A stretch of 64,000 nt of DNA from Viscum album (Eukaryota; Streptophyta; Magnoliopsida; Santalales; Viscaceae). The position numbers were made by a program, and so were the translations under genes. The stretch's first letter is position 1, and each line of letters begins with the position of its first letter. Positions 1 through 12,384 of this stretch are shown piece after piece. The notes beneath the pieces are model-generated. The model was given only the letters and a program-made list of their open reading frames with translations. It was not told where the DNA came from and did no database searches. The DNA is taken from positions 314,856,206 through 314,920,205 of the forward strand of contig OY728119.1 in assembly GCA_963277665.1 (NCBI GenBank). Direction: 5' to 3'.

Positions 1-772
1 AAATAACATTTCCAAACCCAGAAGATATGTTGAGATCTTATTCTTTGGATTTCATAGGTGGTTGGAATAAACACCTCCATCAAGTTTATTATTCATACAA
101 CAATATCATTCACTCAAAAATTTTGATATATCCTTATGAATCCTTATGTGTAATGAAATTTAGACTCTAACATGTTAGATTGTTTTTGGAGAAATAAATC
201 TATTAGGGGTTGATATAGCTAAAGAAACGGTTAAGAAGATTATTACAATTTAAAATCATATCAAGGTATCTCAAAACTGGTGGAAAAGTTATACTAAAAA
301 CAAAAAGTGTAATATATAATTTTAATTTTGGGATATGGTGTTTCTATGAATATCTCCCTAGAATAGGTATATGAGATTTAGGAAGAAAGGGAAACTAATC
401 CCTAAGTATATCGGTCTCTTTGAAATTATAGATCTTATCAGGAAAGTATTCACCACATGGTGACTCCACCAAACATCTCTCTAGTCCAAGATGTGTTCCA
501 TATATCATTACTGAGGATGTATACACTTGACCCTTAACGTGTACTAATATCTAAGGTCATACCACTAGAGAAGTTTCTTTTTTATTAGGAACAAGTAGTT
601 GAAATTTTTGATCGTACAAAAAACATTCTATAATAATAGAACACTAACATGGTCAATGTTTTTGGGAGAAACCATTAGTTATAGGAAGATATGATGGAAA
701 ATTAGGATAGAGGTTATAGAAGTGTCTTCATTTTTTTTGTTTTAGAGTGGCACATTTTGAGGTTGGAATTAA
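1..772 (+). pseudogene. Ty3/gypsy integrase C-terminal remnant (element C)
   Basis: Decayed end of a gypsy polyprotein on the plus strand, entering from outside the window. Joined across frameshifts, translations near 55-130 read like the integrase stretch 'W..HL..V..SYNN..HS.I...PYE'. Near 370-520 they read GRKGN followed by SLSISVSLKL, then VFHIS-like and LRMYTLDP-like segments, the usual chromovirus order after the catalytic core (KGKL-PRYIGPFEI..., VFHVSMLRKY..DP). Many stops and frameshifts make it non-coding. In a living element the integrase inserts the cDNA into host DNA. It lies directly before a polypurine tract and LTR, so it is the 3' end of pol. Family assignment is by remembered motifs. 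Confidence 0.72.
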
Positions 773-783
773 TTTTAAGGAGG
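773..783 (+). other. Polypurine tract of element C
   Basis: TTTTAAGGAGG lies between the integrase remnant and the first LTR base. In LTR retrotransposons such a purine run primes plus-strand DNA synthesis and abuts the 3' LTR, which fits here. The equivalent purine run in element A lies at about 53065-53082, read on the minus strand. Confidence 0.55.
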
Positions 784-3626
784 TATTATATAAAACCTAG
801 AAATTTTATGAACCTTTTTTTGAATAAATTATGTTTTTTTGAGGTATTTTATTTTATGCTACACCAAAAATATGATATTTTTATAAAATATAGCATGTTA
901 ATATTTTATGTACTCTACACCTAGTTAAGCTTGTGATACATGAAACACAGACTTGGCTTGTATTCTACATGACACTAGGTTATAAGAAAATATTGATAAA
1001 TTATAAAGAGAGTTTTTTTTAAAATGATTGTAATGAACTATATATTAAACATAGTAGTATGAAGAGTAATAAATAAATTTAAAATAAAAAAATATATAAT
1101 GAAATTATATTTATAATTAAATACATAATTTTTAGTAAAATATTTATATGTTTTGAAAATACTATTTTCTCAAAAGTATTATTTTTTATTTCATCATTTG
1201 AGAAATAAAAACAAATTAATATTTTAGAAATTTAATTTGATAAAATAAATTTAATTTTCAAATTTATAATTTCAAAATTATCATAGGATGTTTTTTATAT
1301 TAATTTTAAATATTTCTTTTTTTGATGAATAGTTAAAAATACTGATTTTTAATTAAAAACTAACTTTTATGATTTATTTATATAGATAAATTATATTATA
1401 ATTTGGTTTTAAATTATAATAAGTTCTATTATACATCAATAAATACAATATATTTCATTTTAATTAATTTCACATTTCAATTGTATATAAAAAAATTCAA
1501 ATAATTGATCATTTTTCTTTTATACAACTATTTTATCATCTCATTTTATAGATTAATTTTAAATTAAATTCATCATTTTATGTTATTAGAGTTTAGAAAA
1601 ATGGTTTCAATATTTTGAACCAAATTTTTTTAAATTTCTAATAAGGTAAACATATTTTTTTACAAAAGTTATTACTGCGATCAATTAATTTTAACAAAAG
1701 CGATTAATGTAAAAACATGATTATATGGTGGTAAAACATAAATCATAAGGTGTAAAAATGACTCTACACTTCTCCAAAACAGATTTTCATGTCATATTTA
1801 GACAATAAATCATATTTTATCTACCATGTATCATTATTACGGGAAGTTTTTGTAAGGGATACCTCCTAGTTGTGTTTGCATTGTTTGTATTTAAAATTGT
1901 CTCACTCACTTCCCTTATAAAAGGTCAGTAACTCTCCTCATCACTTCACCCATATAAAGTCCATTATATCTTCCAGATCCAAACCAAATCCACCCTAAAA
2001 TTCTCTAAATCTATTTTATAAGACCCACTTTTTTCAGAAATCCATTCATGGAAGTCCTTTGGAGAAACCTGAAAAGAGATATCTGGAAAATAGTTCACAT
2101 TCATTAATGAACATTTTTGTTTTAATCCTTCATCAGAACTCTTAATTTATTTATATATTATGATTATATAAAAAAATCAATATATTCAATATTCTTATAT
2201 TTTATTATTTTAAGGTTCTTACCTACAACTTCACACACTTCCATCAAATGGGTTATATAATCATTGTTGGTGTGTGTGGAAGACTACCGCCTTGAAAACC
2301 AATGTCCTTCATTCTTCCATTACCACCATTAAGATATAGTAATAATGATGAATTTATAGTTTATATATTATAATTTTTATTATGTTATTATTATTATTCA
2401 GTTTTTTATATCACACATAACTTCATGCTTTACATTCGATGGGAATAGATAATGTCCTTTCGTGTGTATAATAGACTACGGCCTCACAAAATGATGTGAT
2501 TCATTCACAATTTACAAGGGATGTATTAATGATTGTTTTAGTAAACATATGTTCCATATATTAAATGAATGTATTATATAATGATAATATATCTTATAAT
2601 TTTCATTCTTTTAATTCTAAAAGAAAATTAAAATCACATTTATATGTACGTACGACCTGCCATCTCGATGAATGCTATATTTCATTTCCTACTTCTATAT
2701 TTTATAGATTATTATAAATAAATATATACAGAAAATATATTGTAATTATAGAATGGTTATCATTATTAATATTATTAAATAATGATCTGTGTAATTAGAC
2801 CAACAATAACAAGTGGAAAAAATTATAAAAAAACAATGTGGTTATTACCCGAAACATAACTTTAACATGAAATTGATAATAAATGTGTAATATAAAGTCC
2901 TAAGTAAACCCTATATGGTATTATATATGTGAATATTAGGTTTTACATATTTATAATAAACATATATTAATTATACAATAGGTTTAATTATGTATGATGA
3001 GATTCAAGACATTAGGTAATAATATTTCTAGACTCACTTTACTTTCAGCAAGACATATTCCATATTTACCACTCGTTTTTTAGTTAATGAATATACATCC
3101 CAATGATATGTTATATCAACAATTACATTCTTTCAATGAAATTAAATGTTTCAATTGATTTTATCACATCATGGATCTCATGATTCAAAAGTTACTCAAG
3201 TTGTGAGTTATTTTTGTATCTCTTTTTACTTTTGTGAGACACAGGATATATTCACCACCGCTTTCTTATATATGGTGTATATACATCCAAATACTTTATC
3301 TTATTATGATCACATTGATTTTCTTTCATTTCCATTTTTATTATATCTCTTCCATGGTGTTTATTATTCATAAAATAACAAATCGCTAAGAGAATTTTGT
3401 ATAAATTTTTCTTCTTTGAGACACATGTTTTGTTATGCACCTAATTTTTTTCATGAGGTGTACATAAAGCCTCTTTTAAAAATTTATACCATGAATATTA
3501 TCATTTTCATGATATTTTATTCCCCATGTAATGTTATTAGTTTATGGTTTATAATTCAATCTTACTAAAATGGTAAGAGTTTATTTCTACAATGTCATCA
3601 TTTATTGGGATTGTTTATTATTAGGA
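784..3626 (+). repeat. 3' LTR of element C, first part
   Basis: Starts TATTATATAAAACC, a decayed form of the TGTAACATCCC/TGTAATAGCCC starts of element A's LTRs, and ends where the LINE interrupts it. Landmarks appear in the same order as in the complete LTRs of element A (read on minus): a TATAAAAG box (1916-1923), GTGTG...GACTAC...GATGTGATTCATTCAC (about 2450-2520, with a second diverged version at about 2220-2320), then the TACGACCTGCCATCT block at 2645-2680. The rest of the LTR resumes at about 7053. No coding capacity; a 75-aa ORF at 3146-3373 is chance. Confidence 0.7.
1916..1923 (+). promoter_or_regulatory. LTR TATA box (element C)
   Basis: TATAAAAG followed by pyrimidine-rich GTCAGTAACTCTCC. 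The same box sits at the matching place in all the long LTRs here (8762-8769, 21821-21828, 52041-52048 and 61012-61019, all on minus), so it is probably the core promoter that started retrotransposon transcripts. Whether it still works cannot be seen. Confidence 0.55.
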
Positions 3627-3639
3627 TTTTTTTAAAGAA

Positions 3640-4700
3640 GGTAGGGTCTCAGTCAATGACAAAGATACAATTGATTAAATATAAGAAAAGAAGTTACATG
3701 AGCCTAAATTAAGGAATATTATTACAATATTTATCATAAGGAGGGAGAGGATCAACAGGAAGGTCATCCCACTAGGTTATATCCTAGTTGACTCCCCCAT
3801 TAACAAGTTCACTTGCAAGCATGCTCGCTTCACGAAAACATGAGGGACAATGCAGTTTTTCTCTAGAAGCGAAGCAAGGTAGCTCCTCCAATGGGTAGTA
3901 AGCGACTAGGAATGGTGCACCACACCATTCCCAATAGCATGGAAAATAGTGGTCAAATCACTTTCAAAACAAATATTGTTCCAAACCTTTTTCTTTGAAA
4001 ACTCAATGGAAAGGATCATGCTAATCATTTACTATTACATATATGAGGTGGTACCATAGCTACAAAAAGGCATCCATGACACTGGACAAAAAAATATATG
4101 AAAATGGACCCATAACCCACAGGTCCCAGGTTGCCTTTTGAGGCACCATCAACATTCACATTGATCCATCCTACGAGTGGAGTTTATAGAACACCTCAAA
4201 AGTGCATCTCGGTTGCCTATAGAGACCATTAATTGGAAGACGATGAAGATTCACAAAGTCTCCAATGGTGTTGTCACATAAAGATTTTTAAATCTAGGAA
4301 GCACCCCTTACGGAACTGAGAGTCCTCGTATGACATGCATTAAGATTGAATGAGTAATTTTTGTGGATAAACGAATTTCTATCATAAAAAATCACATGAA
4401 CAAACTCAACAATAGCTGTTAAGAAGATATTATTTATTTTTTGAGAGGTTTTGACATCCACAAAACGATTTAATTGGGTGCTGATAATGTCAAGGAGTGA
4501 CCATCTGTAGTAAAACATTTCATTAATATAATTCCAAAGGGATGAATTCATAATACAAGACAGAAATATATGGTTAGTATCTTACTCAATGATGGTGAAA
4601 CAAATTACACTTAGAGAAAAGTTGGATCCTGAAAGACTAAACAAAAACCTCAGTGGGAACATAGTTTTGAGAAATATACAAAAAAAGAGTAAATATAAAG
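3640..4700 (-). pseudogene. LINE ORF2: zinc-finger-like and RNase H-like C-terminus
   Basis: The open stretch 4294-4551 starts MNSSLWNYI and continues to a VHVIFYDRN segment, like the plant L1 region after RT ('SLW.W...AIWFSRN'). At about 3760-3960 frames read VHACK- and WWDDLP-like segments that resemble the RNase H tail 'EGN.CAD.LA' plus 'WWD..P'. Some plant L1 elements carry such a C-terminal RNase H. Match is by eye and broken by stops; the tail is less certain than the RT blocks. Confidence 0.55.
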
Positions 4701-5039
4701 GGTTTAATCCATGGTTTATCAATGTATTTCAAAAAAAAATTAATATCCTAATTTGAAAAATTGTAATTTTTAAAACTTTTGGAATCAAGGATACCATTAT
4801 GAGAAGACTACCTAATAAAGAATTCATCAGAATTAGAATAGGAATAATTGTCTATAATCTGTACGATAATATCAAGAATGTTAAAATTCTGATATTGAAT
4901 AACATCCTTTATAGTATAGTTGGTGTTTTCTATAAGATAATTATGATCAAATATAGAGATCAGAGGAGAGAGAGTCCAAAATGCAAACAAAAAAATTCAT
5001 GGAATAATTATTGTTAACCATAAATATATAGTTATTCAT

Positions 5040-5990
5040 GATGTTGGAAAAGGAATTCCTAATGGATATCTAGATGGAGGAGTTAATTTAATTCAAATTT
5101 ACCTTCTTTAGCATTGTAATAAATCTTTTTTTAAAGCAATAGAGTTGGAGTTTTTATGAATCATTCTCCATGGGAGTTTAGCTTGAAGGGAATCATTGAA
5201 GAATTTAAGATTTTTTTATGCCAAAACCACCCTTATATAATGGTTAGAAACAAGCTTCCTAGGAAATGGTGATGAGATTCCTTTCCATAATACTGATAGT
5301 TCAAACAAAATATTGATGTAAAAATTAATTTTTTTAAGGAGACCTGGAGTCCATTTTTAAACCATCAGTTAGTATACCATTTTTCAAACAATAGAAGATT
5401 TCACTAGACAAATCATGCTAGCCATAGAGAGGTATTTTCCACTCTAGGAGGATAGTTGATTGATGACCTTGTCAACCATAGTGGAGAAGTAAATGGATTT
5501 AGGCCTTCACTAGAAAATGGGATCTCTAGGATAGCTAAAATAGAAGGAACATTTTTTGATACCTAAATTATTGGTGATTTTATTATTTTTAGCAGAAGAA
5601 AAGAATTCCAAATAAAACAATGGATTTGTTCTAGATTATAGATTGACATTCGATTTCTTCATAATGGGACAAATCAGTTTTAAAATTATAAATCTTCCTT
5701 TTATCCCCTTCTAAAAATATGATGATGTACTCATCCTATAATAGATGAGTATGAACATTTAGATTTCTAGCAGCCTTTATGGGTTAAAGTTTATTATGAT
5801 CAAAAAGGTGAGTGAGAAATCTTATTAAGTACTCTTTTGTAATAGAAAAAGGAATTGCAGATAAGGGATCACCTTGTATAAATCTCTTAGTGCATTTAAA
5901 ATTTCCCTTATCGGAACCATTGATAAGGACAGAGATTGAATCCGATTTAAATAAAGAGTTTATCCTACTGGAAAAAGTATCATTAGACAC
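5040..5990 (-). pseudogene. LINE ORF2: RT palm and thumb
   Basis: The open stretch 5784-5990 holds FIQGDPLSAIPFSI, matching the L1 motif '(R)QGDPLSPLLF'. Just below, at about 5728-5741, the catalytic FADD has become L-stop-D-E, followed by YIIIFLEG, so the active site is destroyed. Further on, frames read GRPKSIYF (usual 'GRPK..YF'), VDKVINQLSS, LSMASMICLVKSSI ('LS.AGR..L..SVI') and LLKKIN, the expected thumb order. It lies between the RT fingers (6203-6532) and the C-terminal domains. Confidence 0.75.
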
Positions 5991-6202
5991 AAAGGACTGA
6001 ATAATGTTGTATATTAAGCTCTAATAAATGATATAAAAATCATTCCTAATATCATGTTTAATGGAAATATCTCCACCTCTGTTAGCTTTGATTATGGTGT
6101 TGGTATATTCTGAGGTGAGGAAAATGCAATCTTGAATAGACCTTCTCTTGATGAAACTGAATTGATCCAAAGAAACAAATTTTTATTACCTATCATAGTA
6201 AA

Positions 6203-7000
6203 TCAACTTTCAAGATTCTTAGAAATGATTTTGTAATGGGAATAAATAAGAGAAATAGGCCAGAAGAGGTGAATCACATATGAATTTTCCACTTTAGGAA
6301 TTAAAGTATAAAATAGAGCATTAAGACTATAGGGGAGAATACCATTAGAAAATAAGGATTTTACAATTTTGAAAACATCTATGAGAATGACCACCCAGTG
6401 AGGTAGGAAGAAACCATTGTTAAAACCATCAGGACCTGAGGCACTATCAAGATTATGAATAATAACATTGTCTTTGATTTCATGATCAAGAGGGATGCGT
6501 AAGAGATAATCATTATCTTCCACATTCATCATGACTAGAATGACATTGGGAAGGAAGTCCTTGTTGAAATTTGGGCCATTGAAAATACTATCAATGTAAG
6601 AAACAACATGACTATAAATAGACTCTTCAGAGTTAATGATGGTATCTTCATCCCAAAGTAAGGCAAGAGGTCTTATAATTTTTTTGAATTGTTATAGAGA
6701 CTTATAGAACATAGTGTTTCTATCAAAACTTGAAATCCATTTAGTTTTAAACAATTTCTGGTTTACGTTGACTTTAAAACCAATAAAAGAGTTAAGTTTC
6801 ATCATGTTTTTGATTTCAGGTTAGGGGTCCATTGAGAAATCATAGTTAGTAATGGTATTTTGAATATGGAAAAGTTAATTCTAAAGGGAATATATTTAAT
6901 TGTAATTTTTTTTAGCTTTAGAACAACACCAACCACTAAGGAACTAGTTGAGGTGTTTTAAATTGGTGTTGCAAGAAAAAGAATCATTGTGATGACTCAC
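6203..7000 (-). pseudogene. LINE ORF2: linker and RT fingers
   Basis: The 109-aa open stretch 6203-6532 reads like the N-terminal RT block of plant L1 elements: SASGPDGFNNGFFLPHW corresponds to the family's 'APGPDGF.G.FFQ.YW', followed by LFYTLIPKV ('L.LIPK') and PISLIYSHYKIISKNL ('RPI.L.N..YKIISKIL'). Higher coordinates (to about 7000) give FDRNTMFYKSL, like the pre-RT 'GDRNTKFFH', with frameshifts. Reverse transcriptase copies the LINE RNA at the nicked target. Stops and frameshifts show it is dead. Confidence 0.75.
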
Positions 7001-7052
7001 ACACTCCCAAAAATTTTTAATAGTGTTTGAGAATTCCAAACCAGAATACCAA

Positions 7053-8444
7053 GAATTATTCAGGATATCACTATGTAATGGTACAATTATTAACTATTTG
7101 ATACTTAATATAATTATTAAAATGTTTTTCATAAAATCATACTTTATTTATCTCTTCAGTTACAATTCTGTTTTATTAAAAAAGCATGTTTTATAAAATT
7201 ACTTTGATAAATGTATTCAAAAGTTATTTAAAGCATATATTCAAATAAAAGGATATAAATATGTCGGAAATATTTATTTATAATTTTTCAATAATACTGT
7301 CAAATGAATAGAAATTTGAAAATGTTTTATTTTTTAAGAAGATTTTTTAAATTAGAAAGGGCATTCTATTCTAGAAATGTTTTAAAAATATATTTAAAAA
7401 TTATTTTCTTCCTAATATGAAATCTTTTAGTGTTACCTATTCAATAATGGGGATATGATCCAAGAATATCATCCATATTATTTCATGAATCGTTAGTGTT
7501 ATGATGAGATGATGTTTCTACCACCAGTTTCTATTCCATGGGTTTTAACATGATAAAACACTTATGAAACCAACTTCTTTTCACGGGATATTATTTTGTG
7601 AAATGATTCTGAAATCTATCTATTTTTCACTTGTTATGATATGATCACATGACTTTGATACCAATTACTTTTATGGGGATATGATATAATTAATGATTGC
7701 GATCTCATGGAACAGATATGTATGATTTAATTATGTGTCAGATGGGACTAACATCTCCCTCAAATTCATTGGGTGATGGTTTATATCTCATGAAATAGAC
7801 ATTTCTATAATGAGGAGTATACCCAGTTCAGTAAAAAAATGTGTCCGCTAAGATAGTGTTGGGAGTGAAACTTGAGTACGATGAAGTTTTTGGGAGTGAA
7901 CCCATTATAATAATATAGATTTGGAATTAATCCTTCAATGATATGGAAATAATATTATAAGTTTATATTTCTACCACAATTACATGTTTTATTCCTATGT
8001 TAGGCTTTCCTGGCTAATTACCTTAACTCCCTTCTGCTTCATGTTTTATGAACTACCAATTGTTAGGTTGTGACACTTGATTATGATGTTTCATATAGTG
8101 GGTATGATCTTATAATGTTATTATCATGTTTTAATACCCTTATTATCATCATGTTTCATATTACATAAATTCCTTGATTACCCAGACCAAGCATATAATC
8201 TCACCCTTTATTCTATCTACTTTCCTCAGGTTATGGAGACATGTATTATGTTTGATGTGTATGAGAAGGATGCAAGTCATGGAGAACATAGTGGAAGATA
8301 ATTAATCTCACTTATGGAACTAATTCTTTGTTTCCATTTTTAAGGCACAAAACAGCTGCAATCATTCGACATGTGTTTTTGTAATGTAATAAATATTCCA
8401 AAAAATGATTTAATTTCTAAGAATGAGAAGCCTGGTTCTCTATA
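7053..8444 (+). repeat. 3' LTR of element C, second part
   Basis: Continues the LTR after the LINE. Reverse-complement matches to element A's LTR1 include the phrase at 7766-7800 (CATTGGGTGATGGTTTATATCTCATG) against ATAAATCATTACCCAATGAA at about 49720, and ATAATCTCACCCTTTATTC (about 8196) against the GGTGAGATTAGATTCTC phrase near 49295. Its end is near 8444 (GGTTCTCTATA against GGTCATTATA). The two parts add up to about 4.2 kb, matching the other LTRs here. Confidence 0.68.
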
Positions 8445-10282
8445 TAAAAAGAGATGTATTTTTTTTATAAAATAACAAAAATAACATATTAGTATGTTTA
8501 TTAGACAAGATATTTTATTTTATGTGGTTTGTAAGTGATTTAGAGTAATTATAAGAAGAAATTAATTTGAAAAAGTTACTAAATATGATAACCTATTCTT
8601 AAATATATATACTTTAAATTATATATTAGGGACCCTTGGAATATAATTTTAATAATACAAACATCTGATTAATGTATAGAGAAGTCAATACATAAATTGG
8701 TAATGGTTTGTTAAAAGTTGTTGGCTCTAATTTTTTTAAATAAAAAAAGGGAAGGGGAGTCCTTTTATAAGTGAGGGGAGGCTCACTCTTGTAATTTCTC
8801 AAAATATTAAAATATAATAAATTTACATTCAAGGGAATGTGGATCCAAAATTTCATATCTTTGAATAGAAGGAGAATATGGTCCAACTGTAATCATCAAA
8901 TAATATTAATATATGTTTATTTATCATTATAATCCTTATTTTTTTATTAACCCCTTTGTTAACTATTTTCAACATTATCCCCGGTAACAAATATTTCAAT
9001 GTTAAAGGGTTATAATTTTACATAAAATTTGAAAATTGAATCATAAATTTACATTGGATGATATTTCGGACCATATATTATCCCCATGTCCATGTTATTT
9101 TTCTAATAGTTTTTTTTAAAAAATTTAATAAAATATTATTTTCATAAAATATCACTATTGTATTTTTTGACACTATTCATTTAATTTGACTTTAAAGAAA
9201 TCTAGAAAAACATTGAATTTAAATATAAACCTTTAAAATCCTTGATATATTATATGTATTTAATAAAATCATGGGGATTATTAAATTACATAAACAATAT
9301 TACATGTTCAGTTTTAAAATCATTTATATGATTTTTCTAATGATTTTACAACCACTAAGTCATCGTTTTATAAGAAATAATGTTAATTATTAATCAATTG
9401 AAGTTAAAAATAAATTAAAATGATAAAAAATAATTAATATTTTAATTAAAAATATTGAACAAACATATCCAAACATTACCCCCTATGTAATAAATTTAGA
9501 GATATTATGTTTAAGAGACTGTCATTTTAGAATTATCAATACTTTAAATAATATTACTATCATTATCCAAGGAATAAGAAATCCATATATTAAAATTTAT
9601 AATGGATATGGTTGAATTAATTTCAACTCATTAAATAAATTCAAGTGTTTCATTAAGTTTTGACACCTCAGTATATTAATTTTAACATCAATTACCTGAT
9701 TTACCCTATTTTGAGGTGATAAACCATTCCACTAATACTATTTATAATTTCTAAATAAAGGGAAATGATTAATAAATTTGAACTTGTTTATTTATAACAT
9801 GTAATAAATATCATCAAATTCAATTCCAATTTGATTCATAAAAAATATAAATGAATATGAACAATACAGTGAAAAATTTTTTTCCATAAATTTTCATTTT
9901 TTAACATAAAACTGACTTATGTAAAACTAATTTAAAATATTTATAATAATGAATATAAAAGGTATATTATATTAATTTAGTATTAAATACAAAATATAAT
10001 GAGTTATTTTTAAATGTACTAATGTAAATTAAATAAAATTAATTTTTTCAAAAAAATCATTATTTTTTCACAATTAAATAAAAAATAAATTGTTTTAGAA
10101 AAATATAACAAATAAAACCAAATATAACATTAAAATTATGCAAAAATGATATAATTATCACATAATATTGTGTTAATAATTTTTTAATGTTCTTTTAATC
10201 TTATAGTTTCCTGAAAAAAAAGATATTAAAGAAAATTTATTTATTTAAGGAGAAATATATCATAAAATCATAGAATGTTACG
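8445..10282 (-). repeat. 3' LTR of element B, left-truncated
   Basis: Right-hand 1.8 kb of an LTR whose remainder should lie left of the window, beyond element C. It begins, on minus, CGTAACATTCTATG at 10282 (expected TGTAACA) and shows the LTR order: TATA box at 8762-8769, then the ATATTATCCCCAT and ATTACCTGATTTACCC blocks shared with the 5' LTR. An 86-aa ORF at 8626-8886 is not a gene. Confidence 0.68.
8762..8769 (-). promoter_or_regulatory. LTR TATA box (element B, 3' LTR)
   Basis: TATAAAAG on minus, followed by GACTCCCCTTCCC. Same position in the LTR as the boxes at 21821, 52041 and 61012. Confidence 0.5.
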
Positions 10283-10339
10283 TTGAACCAATAATTTAAT
10301 AATTTCACCATCAAAATTACTCTTCTCTGTTATAAAATA

Positions 10340-10760
10340 CTATAGATAATTATACCCCATAACATCCTTTGGTTCCAATGTATTTTTATTAAAACTTATA
10401 GTTTTTCCAATGAACATTGACATGATGAGTTGATTTGTTCCAGAGCACTTTACTCCTTGATCCAGAATCTCCACTGATGGTTCCTCATATGACATATCAT
10501 ACTCTATAGGTAAGACCTCTATGTTCAATACATACTAATGATTAGGTATATTCTATCTCGATAGAAAACCATGAAAACTTTTGTGAACTTGAGAGAGATT
10601 TGCGGGAAACACAAAGTGAGAAGATACTCTCTAGATAAGATCAATAATTTTGAAGGGACTGATAAATATAAGGCTGAACATTTCCTTCTTTCCAAAATCA
10701 TAAAACTCATCAAAGGATATATTCCTAAGACTTTTGTATAACTAACTTTAAAATCTCAAT
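10340..10760 (-). pseudogene. Element B integrase C-terminus
   Basis: Two short open stretches in order. 10525-10713 has FMILERRKCSALYLSVPSKL (family 'FEILERIG..AYRLALP..L') and TKVFMVFYRD ('HNVFHVS'). 10340-10528 has SYEEPSVEILDQGVK ('.YEE.PVEILDRKEQ'). This is the chromovirus integrase tail that binds DNA and chromatin. It sits directly inside the 3' LTR, as expected for the end of pol. The stop between the blocks and the many changes mark it as dead. Confidence 0.75.
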
Positions 10761-10899
10761 CCCACTACTAATTTTATGCATAATTTTTTTTCAACTTTAA
10801 GATGCGCTTATGTGGTATAGAATGTATCTATGATTATATGAAATATCATCATCTTGAATTGGACGAAATAGATTTATTTGTCAAAAGTCATCTCAAATG

Positions 10900-11700
10900 A
10901 TTGACTTCTATACTTCCTTCCATAGAGGGCTTTAAAAATATCAATCTGAATTAACATGTGAAAACTATTATTGAATTAAAATCCAACTAAAGTATGGTAT
11001 CAAACCCAACTTCCTTTGAAATCCTTAGTTAAATCTATTAAAAATATTCTAGAGTTTTAATGGTCCCCTAAGTCTAAACATTAATAAAATGATAATCTAA
11101 AGTACTAAAACTCAACTCAGTATATGGATCCTACTAAAGGATTATTAGAAATTAGATTTAAACCATGGATCCTGATCAAATTTAATTATCTTTGTTACTC
11201 CATGTAATCTATCAAAATCATTAATGTAGAACCGAGTAATAATATAAAAATAAAAATGTTATCTAATAGAAATTAAATGTGTTTATTTATTACGATTATC
11301 GACTACAACCCAAATATGAATATTCCCTTTAGTTGCTTTTTTGATTCTGATGGAAAAATATAGTGTAATGTTAATCCATTTATATTCTAGTATGCGTAAT
11401 GTTCATCACATCACCCCAAAATTATGTCTCTCATCTTTCAATTTTTGACATTCCATGAATCAGGATACATACTCAATAATATCCCTTTTAATGTTGTCCA
11501 ATAAAAAACATTCTTTAATATTAATATACATCATTATACTTCTAGGATGAATAGGGAATAATGAACGGTGAGCATAATAAAATAGATCCTTCAACTCTTT
11601 TATTAAAGGGACACGTACTCAGTTCATGAACCGTATCATTCCAGCATGATCATGGTTCATCATAGGAACACATTTTCACTTTCTTTTTTAATTCAAAATC
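10900..11700 (-). pseudogene. Element B integrase zinc-binding domain and core
   Basis: Minus-strand frames give, from high to low coordinate: AHRSLFPIHPRS...MMYINIKECF and NIKRDIIEYVS...ECQKLKDE (about 11450-11580), equal in order to the family's 'AH.S.Y.IHPG.TKMY.DL...MKRDI..FV..C..CQ..K.E' zinc-binding domain; then HIWVVVDNRNK (about 11290, family 'WVVVDRLTKS'); then ALYGRKYRS (about 10930, family 'EALYGRKCRSP'). Stops and frameshifts are frequent. Continuous with the C-terminal blocks below 10760. Confidence 0.72.
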
Positions 11701-12384
11701 TTCATTCTACACCTTTTTAATCCTATATTGGATGAATTGATTAATAATCATTTGATAAAGATAAGATATGTTACCTATCCAAATTATTTCATGATCAATA
11801 TGTTATAAATCCATAAATATTTAATCTCATTGAGTCCTTATTTTTTATAAACTTACATGTTTTTTCCAAATCATAGAATTATCCACCTTGTTCTCTATCC
11901 CACAGTGTTAATGTATTGTCTGTTCATAATCATTGGTCACATAATACCAAATTCTATGGAAAAAATAACAATCATTTTATATAAATATATAATTCATGAT
12001 TTTATTATCAGTATATGTAGCATACCATTCATGATAAAGATATTTCCTCAATATTTATAAATATAAAATTACCACTTCTAACACCATATCAGGAGTTGTG
12101 CAATTCTACTAATGAATTCTTTAGTGGTGAGAGGGATATAATATAAAAGTTTCATTATATATATTGATGAATCCCATTATATTATCTAATACATCAAAAT
12201 ATTTCACAAAACATTATACACTATAGGTTTTTGTAAGCACAAGCATGCAGAAACCCCATATCTTCTGTTCTCTAAAAATATACTCACATCAATCTGCCCA
12301 CAAGAACTTGGATCCCTTACAGGTAAAATAGGCGAGCGGATTACATATTCAGGAAAATATCTCATAAATAATTATTCGTTTTAG
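11700..12384 (-). pseudogene. Element B RNase H and RT end
   Basis: Minus frames read ICNPLAYFTCKGSKFLWAD (about 12300-12360), matching the gypsy RT-RNase H connection 'IA.PLT.LT.KG.KF.W.', and YTDNKIMNYIF (about 12000), matching the RNase H motif 'TDHKSLKYIF'. RNase H removes the RNA strand during reverse transcription. Upstream the gene breaks off near 12385, where the reverse transcriptase sequence should continue; it resumes at about 16291. Confidence 0.7.

Larger units (their letters stand above)
3627..7052 (-). mobile_element. L1-type LINE, 5'-truncated, nested in an LTR
   Basis: Minus-strand non-LTR retrotransposon. A short T run at 3627-3633 (A run on minus) marks a likely 3' tail next to the RNase H-like C-terminus. 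Reading up in coordinate come RNase H-like, zinc-finger-like, reverse transcriptase and linker segments; the endonuclease is missing, so the copy is 5'-truncated, as most LINEs are. Possible target duplication: TTATTATTAGGA ending at 3626 against AATTATTCAGGA at 7053-7064, imperfect and tentative. The flanks are two halves of one LTR, which supports the boundaries to within some tens of bases. Confidence 0.72.
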
